The position numbers and the translations under genes are program-made. Positions 32,809-45,130 of a DNA stretch of 64,000 nt are shown here, piece by piece. Position 1 is the first letter of the stretch; each line of letters opens with the position of its first letter. The notes beneath the pieces are model-generated. The model did no database searches. It worked only from the letters and a program-made list of their open reading frames with translations, and was not told the DNA's origin. Origin of the DNA: Scolanthus callimorphus (taxonomy: Eukaryota > Cnidaria > Anthozoa > Actiniaria > Edwardsiidae); assembly GCA_033964015.1 (NCBI GenBank), contig JAWWUD010000114.1:248001-312000 (forward strand). The letters are read 5' to 3'.

Positions 32809-33227
32809 ATTAATCAGTGAAGCAATATCATAATCTTAGTATTTTGCTTTATTACTTTGATATTTCTCTTTCATCTACAAATAAGTTGTTGCAATAAATA
32901 ATTTTACTATTGCACAATAAGAAAGCGGTTTTGTTGTATAATGATACAAATTCCAAAGACAGAATGAAATTATAATTTAATAATCTAGAAAATATCATGT
33001 AAATCAGAATATATTATACAATATGAATTAAAAGTGAAGCAATATCATAACAATCTAAGTCTTTACTTATTTACCATGCAAGGGAATCCCCCCCCCCAGA
33101 ATTTTGCTATTATTATCATTTAAATAATACATTCTACATTGGTCTCATCAAGAGCTGAAGTGGCTATTTACTGTAAGTTTTGTAGGGGTAGGGATATCAT
33201 CTGGAATAATGTATTAATTACTTAGGC

Positions 33228-36200
33228 TTAATTCTGGTCTCCACCTGCACAAGCAACAAGTTCATCTACTGCTTCACTATGTAATGCCAAAAGGGCTTCT
33301 TTCTTTGTACCACCAACATTCCTTTTTACTTTAGCCAATTTATCAGCAATGACTGCTCCTGCAATTGTATCTTGAAGAAACCCAGCTATTTCTTCTATCT
33401 TTGAAACTATCACAGCCTTGGTCTGATTACCAATACTAGTTTTATTTGCCCGCTCCTCTTCTGTGACATACACTTCAGTGAGATCTAAACTAGTCCTTGA
33501 CTTTCCCTCTACAAATACCCCATCAAACACTTTCTTCCTATTGCTCAGTCCAGTACCTGTCAGGTTCAGGAGACTGCTGTCAAGCTTTGTGCTTCCATCA
33601 ACTGAGGTGAATGGTCTGTTAGCTTTATGGTCAGCTAGATGTCTAAGGAAAATTCAAAGGAAAAAAAGGAGAATTGCTTGTTGGGTGGCATCAGGGCAAC
33701 TTGGAATTCCAGGTTGGTAATAGGAATACACAATTCCATGGTGGTCATTAAAAAAAATAATGGAGTACAGGGTGAGGGGACATGAATTAAAGAACATTGA
33801 TGCAACAGTGTTAGTATGTATAAATTATTTCTGTGTAACTGCTTATTTTATTTCTGGAGATTGCACACCAACAAATTCTCACCCTGTTGCTCTGAGTTTC
33901 AACCTCCATGCCTTAATCTCATTGACTAAACTGTCACGAAACTCTAGAAGCAGCTTTGTCATCTTTGGGTCATGAAGATTAAGCCAGCCAAGCACATTTT
34001 CTCTCAGCTAGAAAAAAAAAATAAATAAATCACTAGAAAAACAGCAGTATTTATATCCAATAAATAATTACTATTAATTAAAAATAAAATTAATAATTGG
34101 ATAACAATATTGTGACCCCAATATTTAAGATTGTCAGGGTTGTAAAGCACTCTAACTTCCATGATGTCATCTCTCCATAGGCTTCTAGCATCAAGCAAAA
34201 AGAAAAAAAATATTTATGATGACTCTGAAATGTGTGTGTGCAGGGGACTTATCAGAAAGAATGTATCACCAAAGTGGGGGTTGGGGTGGGGGTGGGGACT
34301 AACAGAAAATGGATGCAAATTAGTAAAAAAGTGGGAGCTAAAGTTTCCCCAGCCCCAAGTCTCTGATGCCCTGTATTTACCTCAACAAGGTTGTCATGGT
34401 TACGGAAAATCTGAATCCACTGAGTTGCTGGCATTGCTCCCACTGCCCACTGCTTTGAGGTCTTGTTTACTTCCTCCAAGCGGGCATCCAGGCCTTCACC
34501 CTTTGACTTGTTGCTGCTTGTGCTGATAGACTCTGTCTGGTGCATGAACTTCTTAAGCTCATCTTGGTAGAGGGTTCTCTCACATCTACAATGACAATTT
34601 ATGTAAAAATCATTCCTCCCATATCTACAAGTAGTTTCTTTTTTTAAACAGCTGGCTATTATAATTTTTTCAAAATGCAAAGAGCTTAAATCAAGCATGT
34701 GGTTCTTGGATTAGACACTGGACAAATTTTGGGTATAATTTAAGTGCAGCTTCTAGCCTGTTTCACACACAATATTATGCAATAGCCAAAAGCCATGAAC
34801 AATTCAATACGACTCAGTAACCCAAAAACAGAGGACTATGCAGTTATATCAAGACACATTTCAAGTCATTTATTTTTATCCAAAAGGGAATTGTTGCAGA
34901 CAAATGTGTAGTGCTGCAGTGAATCTGCACAAAGAGTGACTAAAAAGTTCCAGCTGCTGGTATTTGAGTACCATAATTTGACTTTATTTTTCTTGTTAGG
35001 GCAAATGATGAGTTGTTCTTTAATTATCAACATGGCACGTACCTGTCACGTAATTCAATGAGCTGATACTTTGAAGTGTAAGGGTGTACACTAAACATAA
35101 GGGCAAAACTCCTCAACCCTGCATCAACATATGAGTGGTTGTTGCGTCTAATGCCAATGTGATACACCTTAATTCCACCCACATAGCTCCATAGCTGTTC
35201 AAACATGTAATTGTAGTTGTCGTTTGTAGCTTCCTTAGCCCAGAGAAGATAATTATTTACAGAGCAGGGTTCCTCCCGTGCCAATGTCTCCCGCACATAC
35301 GGAATCATCAGCTCCATCCATCCTCCTTTCTGCAACACGTCAATCATGGTCATTGCTTGGTGGTGATTGGAGGCATTCTTGGCATACCGCAAAGCTGCTT
35401 CTGATGCAAACCCTAATTCCTTGGCCATGTGGACAATCATTACTTCCCAATTCACAGAGAACAATGTTTTGGCCATGTTCATTTCCACGTGTAATGGCCC
35501 AATACGCAGTACAACCCAGTCAAATTCCAGTGTGCTTCTAGGCTCATTGTCCTTATGGAATTCTTCCTGATGTTGTTCCCATTCCTTTCCAAAGTATGAC
35601 TTTACTGGCTCGGCATTAGCAGCACATGTACAGCAAATATGTGTGTTATCAATTAGGTTCATGACTAGTAAATATGGGGACCCATCCATTGTGACACTGA
35701 CCCACTGCCTTGCATCTGGTCCAGTAAACCCATAGCGGCTGACCTTTGCAGTCATTCCTATTGCCCTTAGCACCTCTTTCACTGCGTCATATGATGCTGG
35801 ATTAACAAAAACTGGGTCAGAAACAGTAATTGGTACAGCTTCACTATGCCCAGACTCCACATGACCCCACTCAACCTTGAAATCCTCATACACTGTTCTT
35901 GTAGACAGACTAGCATCCTGCATTTCAACAACTTCCTTTTCCCTGAATGTGTAATTCACACTCCTGTGGTCCTGCATCAGTGCTGTTCCAATATCTGCCT
36001 CTCCAGACTGTTGGCTTTCGTACTCCTTTAGATTTACTTTACAGCTGCTACAAACTCTCTTTTTCTTGGGCATTTCTGCACCACAATTTCCACAAATCTT
36101 GCTGTTCTTTCTCTTTTCTAGTTCTTCAAGTTCAGTGTCAATGCAATCTTTTATCACGCCATCTGAATTTTGCTGCTCTTTCACAACAAGTTCTAGACAC

Positions 36201-38171
36201 TCCTGGAGGATTCTCTTATTCTGAAAATATAAATGACAATGGACAGGATATTTGGGAATGCAATATACAAAAGGGTATACTTTGGTATCATTTTGATGGT
36301 GACCCAATTCTAAATTCTTCCCTTGGCATAGTTGAAGAGCTTAGTATCATAAGTTTCGAAACATTGCTTGAGATCTACTACAGAAATGTTGCACTCACCT
36401 CTTTCCGTAAGATATCCTTCGAGTCATCTGATGAATTCACTGCTTCTCTTACAGTCTCTGCCATTGCTTCATCTTTCCCAAGACCAGCCAAATTGCACTT
36501 CCAATTCCTGCAAGGCAGAAAAACAAATCATAAGAACACAAATAGGTCAATCTCAAGTAGATGATGCTGCATTTGTTTTGGATGATGTCCTTAAAATAGA
36601 CATTTAACCAATACTGTAGAAGGAATAAGAAATCACCATATATGTAATGTGTTTTTCACTAGAAATTACTGCAAGGTTCTTTCTGTTGTTAGGATATCTA
36701 TTACTTCACAGGGCTAAAAACTTACAAAATTTACCTAAAAATAGTTATTGTTAGTCTCCCGGCATTTTATGGGATATCGACATACATGTACTTGACAACC
36801 CAACTTTTGAGATGACAGGTGAACTTAGAAAATCTATGAAAAATTCATCATCAATGCAGGTGAAATATAGAAATGTGTGAACATTTTTGTAAACATTATG
36901 CAAGTGTCAGGCTTAAAAATCTTGTGACACCTGCCAAATGTGGGTGAGTTGATAGCAATATCACTGAAGTATCACTGGCAAACTTACCTTGGGGCTAATT
37001 CCACTTTCCTTTGCAGATTGGTCTCCTTATTAATAACAGCTTGGCATACACTTGTTAGGATGCTAGCTCTTGTCTTTTGCCCTGCCTTTACCTTCCATTT
37101 CTTTTGAACAATCTGATCATTATCGAAAGCAATGGCACAGTCACCTTCTGGAAATGGTCTTGGGACTGAAGCTAGACTGTCTCTCCAGTTAGTGACAGTC
37201 CCATATTTCCCGCCTGGCAAAATCCTTCCTATAATATTTAGAGCCAACTTTGAATTGGTAACAGTGAACAGAATCAGATTTATCAAGAAGCTGAAAGGTA
37301 GTATTAGTGACTCTGTAAAAACGACAGAGTACAAATGCTCAACAAGGAGACATTTCTGAAATTCTGTGGTTGCTGCGTTTGACAAACCTTCAATGACAGA
37401 TATTAGAAGGACATTTCTTCTCTTCAGCCATTCTGCACGATTTAAACTTTTTATCACTCCAAGTTCCTTGTAGGTTTGGCTAAATGACTTAGCATCATCA
37501 CTGATTGCCTTTCTCTGTGATTTTAGCATTTCAACCATAAGATCTTTTTGAGCATCAATGTTTAAGTGTGACACAAGATCTGCACAAAAAGCATCACTGT
37601 TAGACTCTAGTGTCTGAGTGATATAGGACAATTTATCAGAATTGCTGTTACCAACAAGAGTGAAATTCTCAATTGCAGCCAGTTCCTTCAGTATCTGGAG
37701 TCTATGTTGAGCTGACACCTGTTCGAAAGACCAGGTCAAATCATCCATATATACAGTGTAGCTTGCTTCATTGACAACGAAACTACTGTCTTCATTGGCG
37801 CTATCTGTATCATCGTCATTTTTGTGATCAATGTTAACCTGCTTTGGTGTTTCTCTCCTTTTCCTCTTTCTCCCCACCTTTTCTTTTAATGGGTATGTAT
37901 TGCATACGTGGCATTCACTTGTGTGTAAACCCCAACTGACGCACTCCACATGGCATTTTAAATTTCCAGAATTGTACTTTGGGTTCTGACAAATTGAGCG
38001 GCACTTCCCACAGATAAATGGTGGGTGTACATTAGGTGAGTCGAGTAGAACATTTATCTGCCAAACAGATTTTATTCTCTCTGCATTATGGGCTGCATGA
38101 CGTTTAACATTTCCACACTCTTTGCCACAAATTCGGCAGGATGCTTGCAAAGCAGAGAGGTGGTGATCCAT
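33228..38171 (-). CDS. RAG1-N-like transposon protein, six exons, 1,062 codons, intact
   Basis: Exons 38171-36988, 36507-36399, 36220-35043, 34585-34381, 34007-33883 and 33615-33228 join in phase with GT/AG ends and no internal stop. The N-terminus has CRICGKECGNVKRHAAH (residues 12-28), VHPPFICGKCRSIC (48-61), HTSECHVCNT (83-92) and a basic RKRKRR. This order and spacing resemble the zinc-binding region ahead of the RING finger in vertebrate RAG1. A zinc ribbon follows (CGNC...CSSC, about 474-491). The C-terminal half, with VTMDGSPYLL (Asp about 610), CCTC, GPLHVEMNMAKT (His 675, Glu 677) and DARLEEVNK (about 857-864), is presumably the transposase core, possibly DUF6589-like. I do not recognise it with certainty. 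The start was chosen as the first ATG after a TTTAAG acceptor. An untranslated exon with a GTAAGT donor (about 38763) may lie upstream. Confidence 0.85.
34274..34299 (+). repeat. G-quadruplex-type tract
   Basis: Four runs of four or five guanines are separated by one or two bases on the plus strand, within intron 4 of the RAG1-N-like gene (C-rich in its transcript). It could fold in DNA but is just as likely a variable simple repeat. Confidence 0.5.
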
Positions 38172-39317
38172 CTTAAACAACAACACAAAACACAGGGAAT
38201 AGATTAGTATTGGTGCAGGTTTTATGGACTATAATTGTTTTCTGGTATCCATAATATTCAGGATCCTGGAGGTCTAAACGTACAGGCAGCACTATTGCTC
38301 TGGTGTATTAAGGAAACCGTATTAAGTACTGCATGTGTTTCAGAGCTTCACTCCAGCTGCGCCGATATCTTCGTGTTTTGCGCCGATATCTTCCTGTTTT
38401 GCGCTGATATCTTCCTGTTTTGCGCCGATATGTTCGTGTTTTGCGGCCCTAAACGTTGAGAAAGACGAAAAGCGGCTCCGTGAACCCTCGATAAGCTTTT
38501 ACACCTTCAGTCTTTGCATATTTAATGTTAGAGAAAACTTTGCCAATATGATATGACTACAAACATGGGGATCGATTTCAGTGAGATTTGGAGAGGCTCT
38601 ACATCGGCAGATATTCGAAAAGAGTTACCAATTTTTCTAGGAGGTTACCAAAGCTGAAACTTGGTCAAAGCACGCTTCATGCATACAGCAATGGAAGAAA
38701 ATTACTCTGAACAAAAGCAAAATTCTTTAAAACTCAAAATATCAAGGTCGAAAATAGTACTTACCGACACTTGCGTCCAGTTCAACAGCGACTTTGACGA
38801 GACCTCGAAGAAAATTCGCAATTTTTGAACATCTAAAAGCTTGAAAACTGTTCTAAAATCACCACACCGACGCCATGACACTTCTAGAACACGAGAAGAT
38901 CTACAGTTCCCGGATGTAGGCCGAGGGAGCATGAAAACTAGCTTTCAATGGATAGGGTATTTTCTGCCGGAATATTTTGCGATTTTTTAGCATTTTTCGT
39001 GCAAACAATGAATTCGTGACGTCACGCTTGTTACCAGAAAAGGAAATATACCGGGCTGGTCCTATACAGGACTAGTTTTTTACTTTGACCTTTGCTCAGC
39101 CATGCGTGTATAAAAACCTTGATCAATAAATCGTGATAAATTCACGAACATAACAGGTTTATTGAGAAATGTCAGCGCGATAGTCAGGGATAGGATATGT
39201 GACCATAATATTGAACCACGAAATAAAGAGGAGAATAATTTTTTCACAACTAATTATGGCAAATTCACGCATAGGATTGGTATCTAAAGTCCTCTTGTAT
39301 TCTTTAAATGTTAATAA

Positions 39318-39843
39318 ATGTTCGCTGAGAATTGCCTCGTACTTTGAAGCATTTTTGTCCGTGACCTCGTCGTGTATCGTTACGAGAATGAGACTCTTGA
39401 CGGGATGCGAGATTGGAGTGTTTTTCACAACGGAAAACAAAATCTATAAAGCGCCGGTGACTAGATTTACAATTCAAATTCAGGATTGTTAAAACAAAAA
39501 AGCCCTGATTCTGAGACAAATGCATTGGGATTTCGGGGTCTGTGCTGGAGCAAAACGTCATGGGAAGCATTTGAGGACCGTCCTAAATAATTGACAAGGT
39601 ATGAAATCCGATTTTTCGCGAAAGAAATGTTCGCTGAGAATTGCCTCGTACTTTGAAGCATTTTTGTCCGTGACCTCGTCGTACATCGTTACGAGAATGA
39701 GACTCTTGACGGGATGTGAGTCTTTAAAGCGCCGGTGACTAGATTTACAATTCAAATTAAAGATCAGGATTGTTAAAACAAAAAAGCCCTGATTCTGAGA
39801 CAAATGCATTGGGATTTCGGGGTCTGTGCTGGAGCAAAACGTC
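39318..39843. repeat. Direct duplication, two copies about 308 bp apart
   Basis: GTTCGCTGAGAATTGCCTCG at about 39319 recurs at about 39627, and both copies run to GGTCTGTGCTGGAGCAAAACGTCA with one internal deletion of about 40 bases and small changes. A minus-strand open stretch crosses each (SHPVKSLILVTIHDEVTDKN), unrecognised. Confidence 0.8.
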
Positions 39844-39978
39844 AATTGACCCAATGGCATCCCTGTCTACTACGTAAGCAGCGTGACGACGGACGCCTCG
39901 TGGAACTTGGTGGCATATGTCCGACTTTGACGCTTGATTGCCTATGATTATATTCAGCAATGTTTCCACTGAATAATT

Positions 39979-40094
39979 AACCATTATCCTGCGAGATTGC
40001 GCAGAATATCGTCTGATACTTAGCCGACGAGGGACGAAGTCCCGAGTTGGCTAAAATCAGACGATATTCTGCAAAATCGAGCAGGATAATGGTT
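39979..40094. mobile_element. Short foldback MITE (AACCATTATCCTGC)
   Basis: AACCATTATCCTGCGAGATTG...GCAGAATATCGTCTGAT is inverted as ATCAGACGATATTCTGC...GCAGGATAATGGTT around a small GACGAGGGACGAAGTCCCGAG centre. No coding content. Confidence 0.75.
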
Positions 40095-40439
40095 TTATTT
40101 TTCAGCACATCGATAGCACAAAAAACCCCGAAAAACATGACTTTTGTGTATTATTTACGAGATCAAAACATCATATTTCCCTCAGAGACGGATATCGCAG
40201 GATAGCTGTCATGTACAGAAGACAGCTATTGGCGTTCCAATGACCATATTTGGGCAGTGCATCGATGTGCTGAATAATAACCTTTGATAGGCCTCTCTGA
40301 AACCGGATAGTTCTCGTTGTCTTCAGCATCTTGCTTGGCAGCTGCAAGTCCTCCACCGGAATCGGCGTCCTCACTGTCATCAGAATCGTCAGATATAACT
40401 TTTGTCTGTACAAAACCAAAACGATCACGGTTAGGTAAT

Positions 40440-41430
40440 TTCACGGATTCATCTACATTTACAGTCTTTCCTTCCTGAGATTTATTTTTCTAGTTTTAAT
40501 GACAAAATTGAGAAGTTGCAGAACCCTCTGCTACCTAGACAAGCTTTTCCAAATTTTGATGAGATTTCCCACTATGCGAAGATCATATCTCAAGAACGGA
40601 AGGGAACCAAACTTGCGCAAAGGAGTCAATGATTACATCAATGTGACTGTGTTGCTGTGACCCCTCATCACATCATCATCATCATCATCATTGTCACCTA
40701 GACAACTGTCACAACTTTACCCAAGTTTGCTGCCTGCTAGTATTCCCATCAAAAGCTATGTTCCCTAGGGCCTAGACAAATACACTTTGGTTTGGTTGTC
40801 TGGTTGTTTGGTTGTTCCTCCAGAGATATGAAATTTTCTATGAAAACCACATCGTTTTGATGATGTCATCAATGACTTAATACCACGTGATTGTGGTTTT
40901 GTACCCTCAAGTTGCAGACATCTTAACCCTAGTTTGCTTGCCTGACAGTGTTCCCTTCAAGATATATAAATTTTTCTTATTTTGATGACGTCATATCACG
41001 TGACTGCGTTGTTGCATCCCCCTTGTTCCCTAATACCTACATGCGGCACCAAAATCAAAAGTTTAGAAAGAATGATTTTTACATGTCGATAGGAAACTCG
41101 ATTATCTCATGTTTACATGAAAAAATACGACTTTTTTGTTATTGTGGTAATTATTTGGACAAGTTTTGATTGCCATCCACACTCTTGTTTTGAAAGACAG
41201 CGCACCTATGACTGCGCGCGCAGATTTTAACCACCAAGAATTGCCAAGAATTGCCTTAGGGGTAATAGCAATTGAACGCCTTAGTCACGTGTCTTGACGT
41301 CATCAATGACGTCACAAAATATAGCAAAAACTCATGACGTTCAAAATTCAGATCCATCCCTTACTTGACATTATATACCATATTTTCTGAAGTATGGTGC
41401 TCCGCTATGCAGAAGCGCGAGCTCAGCTAA
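40440..41430. mobile_element. Diverged relative of the 31-kb tandem-repeat element
   Basis: Degenerate units share TTTTTCTAGTTTTAATGAC, ACTTTACCCAAGTTTG, GATGACGTCATATCACGTGA and TGCATCCCCCTTG with the 128-bp minisatellite, and the right edge has GTGCTCCGCTAT like the end of that element. Units are too eroded for a fixed period. A (CAT)n run lies at about 40671-40691. Confidence 0.5.
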
Positions 41431-41731
41431 AAAGGCTTTTGTTAAACAATGAATTCGATGGATATACCACTGTGGCCTTTTTTGTGCAAATGGTGCCTCG
41501 CTCGCTTTGATCAGCTTTTCTTGACTCTTGCCAAGTTTAAATTGCTAGAGCTTATTGAGATGTTTTTTTAGAAATGAAAACTAAACACCACGACAGGGTT
41601 CCCACATGTCCATAAAGACAGATGAACCAGAGCGACACAATGGTTCTATTCAGAAAAAAATTGAAAAGAAAACATGTAAATCATGAGACCTAAAGGGAAA
41701 ATGTATACCCTATACTATGCAGTCCCGAGGC

Positions 41732-41938
41732 TTAGTTCCATGCGCTCGTCACCTGTAACGGATAATAGGGAGGAGAAACAAATATTTGAAGCTGTTCCAG
41801 ATAAAACTGTTCCATCATCATTATCATCACAGTTTCCCTCTCGGCCTCTGGGCGCGACTTCAGCGCAAGGCGAGCATGTAGAAGTCGCAGTAGTTTTGAA
41901 GCATCAATCATAGTGTTTCTGGCTTGCGTCCTGTTCAC
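41732..41938 (-). other. Open stretch, unrecognised
   Basis: TRARNTMIDASKLLRLLHAR-like reading of 68 codons without a clear splice context. It borders the RTE-like LINE fragment and may be part of a repeat. Confidence 0.2.
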
Positions 41939-42560
41939 ACCAATATTTTTTTAACATTTAACCAGGCCTTGTTTGGCGTTCTTTTATCAAAAAGCACCTG
42001 CTTTTGTAAGGCACAATTTTCCACGCAACACAAATGACCCATATATTTAAAATATGACAAAAATCCCTTATCGAACCAGTGTTTGTGATAGCTTGTAGGC
42101 CCAATTGAGCTCAACTTGCGTGGCTGGATCGACGTCTTTTTTCCGCTGGTAGCGAGTGGGGGCATTTTTCCTGGTATATATCCCCCGGTCACCATTCTCC
42201 TCGAGAAACCATTCCATACGCTCTCGATCTTTTGGTGATCAGCCGGTGATAGATCGTATGTCTGGATGCCATATAGTAATCGTGATCTTACGCACGCAGT
42301 TAGTATTTTTATACGTGCCTCCAGATAGATTTCTTTATCCGTTTTAATTCGTCACACTTTTGAAACGCAGAAGCAATTCTCGAGTGTAGCGCTGCAGCTG
42401 ACTTTTCTGTATTCGTAATCAGATGGCCTAAGTAGCAGCATTCCCTGACATTTTTAATGATGGTGTTATTTACGGAGAGTAGAGGCTTCTGAGCTTTGAC
42501 CGACTCGGCGACATTGAATTCCCCAATAAAGAAAAATCATTTCAAATACCCTATAAGAGA
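41935..42560 (-). pseudogene. RTE-like LINE, C-terminal fragment
   Basis: Successive frames give CCYLGHLITNTEKSAAALHS, then a degenerate YDLSPADHQK-like part, then MVTGGYIPGKMPP and YFKYMGHLCCVENCALQKQV. The final motif (Y-x-x-H-x-C...LQKQVLF) is typical of the region after the RT in RTE-clade LINEs. Multiple frameshifts. The catalytic YADD region is absent. Confidence 0.65.
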
Positions 42561-44715
42561 TCAATCAAGATAAAAAAATACCCTTTCATAGACCAAAAAA
42601 AGCGAAAATCGATAACCTATCGGAGACCTCGGAGCTGAAAAACCATACCCTAAAGGGCGGCACGTACCCGTAGACAGACACGTACCCGTAGACAGACTGC
42701 GGGGTAAAAGGAGTGACCAATGGAAATCATTGAAAAACACCCTAAAAAAAATACCTACCGGGTAACATTAAATTTTTTTTTGTTTCAGTTGCTAAGAAAA
42801 TTTCCATCAAATATCGGGTTTTATCTACAACCTTTCCTCTTTCGCTAACTACAGAAGCGGCCGATATTATTTCAGCTCACGAAAATCGATTATAAAAAAG
42901 CCCAGCAAAGTCGTGGAATTGATATTTTTCTTCTAGGATAAGCGCTTATAGTAGCCAGCCTTTCCGAAATAGTTTACATGCTACCTCGTGTTCTTTGAAA
43001 AGTCTTTATTCTGGAGCTGTTGGTTGTAGTGTAGGGACTTACAGAAGGTAGCTCGAATATTTTAGAGATTGATTTTCTTTCAAGATGTTTTAGTCTTCCA
43101 AGACTTTTTAAACACCACATGCAATCATTTTTCGATGCAAGATCACCGTTGTAGACAATGGTTCCCCAAATCAGCTACTAACGTAATGTTTACTTACCAA
43201 TTGCACATTTTCATGCCGACCATTACACATCGTGCGCGTGCTTTTATCATCCAAATAGGGCGCCACAGGGACCCCGTCACGAATGTGTCTAAAATAGACG
43301 CTAGCACCGCTAAAAACTATCTAAACAACTGTCAGATTCTTTAAGAACACTCTGAGGATGCCTGTATCGAACAACACGTACTTATCATTTCGAATAACTT
43401 TTAAAATAGTGAGATATATATCCCTATGTCATCACCATGCTGCAGACAATCTTGGACAAAACCTGTAGAGAAAATTACTGAAGTCGCTTCTTTTTTTGCT
43501 TTACTCCTGTCATTTCACCTCCCCCTCTCCCCCGAAGCAATGTTGCAAGGAACGTGTCGAGGGATGGACGCCCTTAATAACCAACATTGATTTAGGGGGA
43601 GGGGGGATAAACGGGGCCTTAAGTTAGGTCGAAAACTCTAAAGTTAAGTGGTATTAACTTTTTCTCTACCCTTTTGTCCAAGACTGTAGACGACTATTTT
43701 GGGCATTTCTTACGAATTTAACTGTATTAGCATACCAAAGTTGATTGAAAGTATTAGCTAAAACAATGACACTCCTCAAACACCCGCCCCTTTTGTGGGC
43801 TCTTACGGATATATTTTTCCACTAAACAATAACTGGAACTGTCAACACACATTAACAAGTAGATTTTAGCATATACTAGCCGTTTTTGATACTTAAGAGC
43901 GCCTGTCTGTAAATATCACAGATCGGCGTCAAAATGCGAAATTACAAAATCGCTCAAATTTGGTCAAAAGTTAGGCCTACATGAAGGATTTATGCTGTGA
44001 AAATTTCAGGTCGATCAGATAAATATTTTTTCGGGAACGACGACGGAAGTGATTTTCCCGAGCAAACTCGCTATTTCGGGGCATGTTTCACCTAATTCAA
44101 AAGATCGCGAAAAACTCCTATACGTGCTAAATGGGCCCAAGTAATAAACACAGATCCTTAAAGACGACAAGATAAGCTTTCATTCAAGTGGTTTGTCAAC
44201 CATTTCCGTTAAAAAATAAATATTTTATGGATTTTTGAATAATTATCATTTTTTTCGTCTATTTTATCAAGGCCCAAATCGATGGCTAATATCTCCGATG
44301 AAACGGGGAATTTCTCAAATATTTAATATCCCGGGAAGAGATCTATCCTTCTTCTTCTGATTTATGAAATAAAATTTTCAGGCAATTAAAATTCCGAACT
44401 TTCACAGCGCGGAAATTGACCTCTATCGATTACCGATAATAGGACACATTCCAGGCACTTCATGTCACGAACTTTCAAAACATTCACTCACCTGGCAAAG
44501 AATCCAGTAATCCACAGCAAATGAACTTCCTCAGTTGTCGAGTAATAGTCTTGCGTGTTGTTTAGAAGATGCTTCGAGTCAATTCACTCCAAATCGTTTC
44601 ATTCTTGGCAGTATTCCTTCGTTATCCCAAAGTAAATACCAGTATTCGCAAGCAAACAGCAGCGGCTTGTGGGATTCTCCATTTATGCCGAATCTATCCA
44701 AATTCATCCAGCTAT
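42561..44715. other. No gene recognised
   Basis: Contains a two-copy CACGTACCCGTAGACAGA repeat at about 42662-42698 and nothing else that I can support. Confidence 0.4.
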
Positions 44716-45130
44716 TTACATTTCAAGGAAGCAAATAACCCATGTAAATCCTCGGTCGTACGTTATATCCGAGTACTTCATGAAAACCAAGTAAAAATTA
44801 CCGCGGTTGATCAACCCGCTAGAGCGGGTTGCTATTTTTGCCATTTTTAAGCTCATTATGTGGAAAATGATGCGCTTTGAGTAGCAGGGGATGTTGGCAT
44901 CAATAAAAATCTCTGAGCAGTCCACAATCACTCGGGTCTCTGGATACATTTATTTCATGCTTGGCGGCATAGTTTTGTCAACCAAGGATCTTGAAGGCCA
45001 GATGGGTATAGATCTCAAATGCTGATGCATAAAGCTGATCGATGTGATCCATATTTGAGCCACGGAAATGTCATATCTATTTGCTAAATCCCTCTCCAAA
45101 CGCCCACACCATGAATAGTTCTTCTTCAGG
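44716..45130 (-). pseudogene. PIF/Harbinger- or IS4EU-like transposase fragment
   Basis: Reads LERDLANRYDISVAQIWITS, IPIWPSRSLVDKTMPPSMK, a stop, then MYPETRVIVDCSEIFIDANI. This is the helix-turn-helix plus first catalytic Asp (VDCSE) of a DDE_Tnp_4-type transposase, homologous in layout to the one at 18515-19972. The rest of the catalytic domain is lost. Confidence 0.7.

Larger units (their letters stand above)
31040..33060 (+). repeat. Duplicated segment; first copy interrupted by two insertions
   Basis: The sequence TTGCACAATAAGAAAGCGGT...CAGAATGAAATT...CTAGAAAATA...GAAGCAATATCATAA is continuous at 32886-33060. The first copy is split into 31040-31130, 32514-32567 and 32812-32850. The gaps are the tandem-repeat element and the MITE, so both arrived after the duplication. 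Confidence 0.8.
26425..39058. mobile_element. 12,634-bp DNA transposon carrying a RAG1-N-like gene
   Basis: Both ends share an identical 30-bp inverted repeat beginning CAGCCCGGTATATTTCCTTT (26425-26454 and 39029-39058), flanked by GTCCT on each side. Inside are a six-exon minus-strand gene with a RAG1-like N-terminal zinc region (38171-33228), a plus-strand candidate gene (30264 onward) and a minus-strand candidate gene (29795-27893). Later insertions are a Helentron-type repeat (31131-32513) and a MITE (32571-32808). Identical TIRs, an exact duplication and an open main gene argue for a relatively recent insertion. The closest published idea I know is the N-RAG-TP transposon of the sea slug Aplysia. 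The assignment to that family is inference. Confidence 0.85.
26420..39063. other. GTCCT 5-bp target-site duplication of the 12.6-kb transposon
   Basis: GTCCT at 26420-26424 and GTCCT at 39059-39063 abut the outermost bases of the terminal inverted repeats exactly. Five-base duplications are known for Transib and ProtoRAG elements, among others. Confidence 0.9.

Noticed and set aside
34140..34198. Possible extra exon (SLWRDDIMEVRVLY) between exons 4 and 5 of the RAG1-N-like gene
   Set aside because: In the required phase it hits a stop, whereas exon 4 joins exon 5 directly in frame. Treated as intron.
40171..40444. Acidic minus-strand ORF (VISDDSDDSEDADSGGG)
   Set aside because: Low-complexity composition, no splice partners, and it adjoins repeat sequence.
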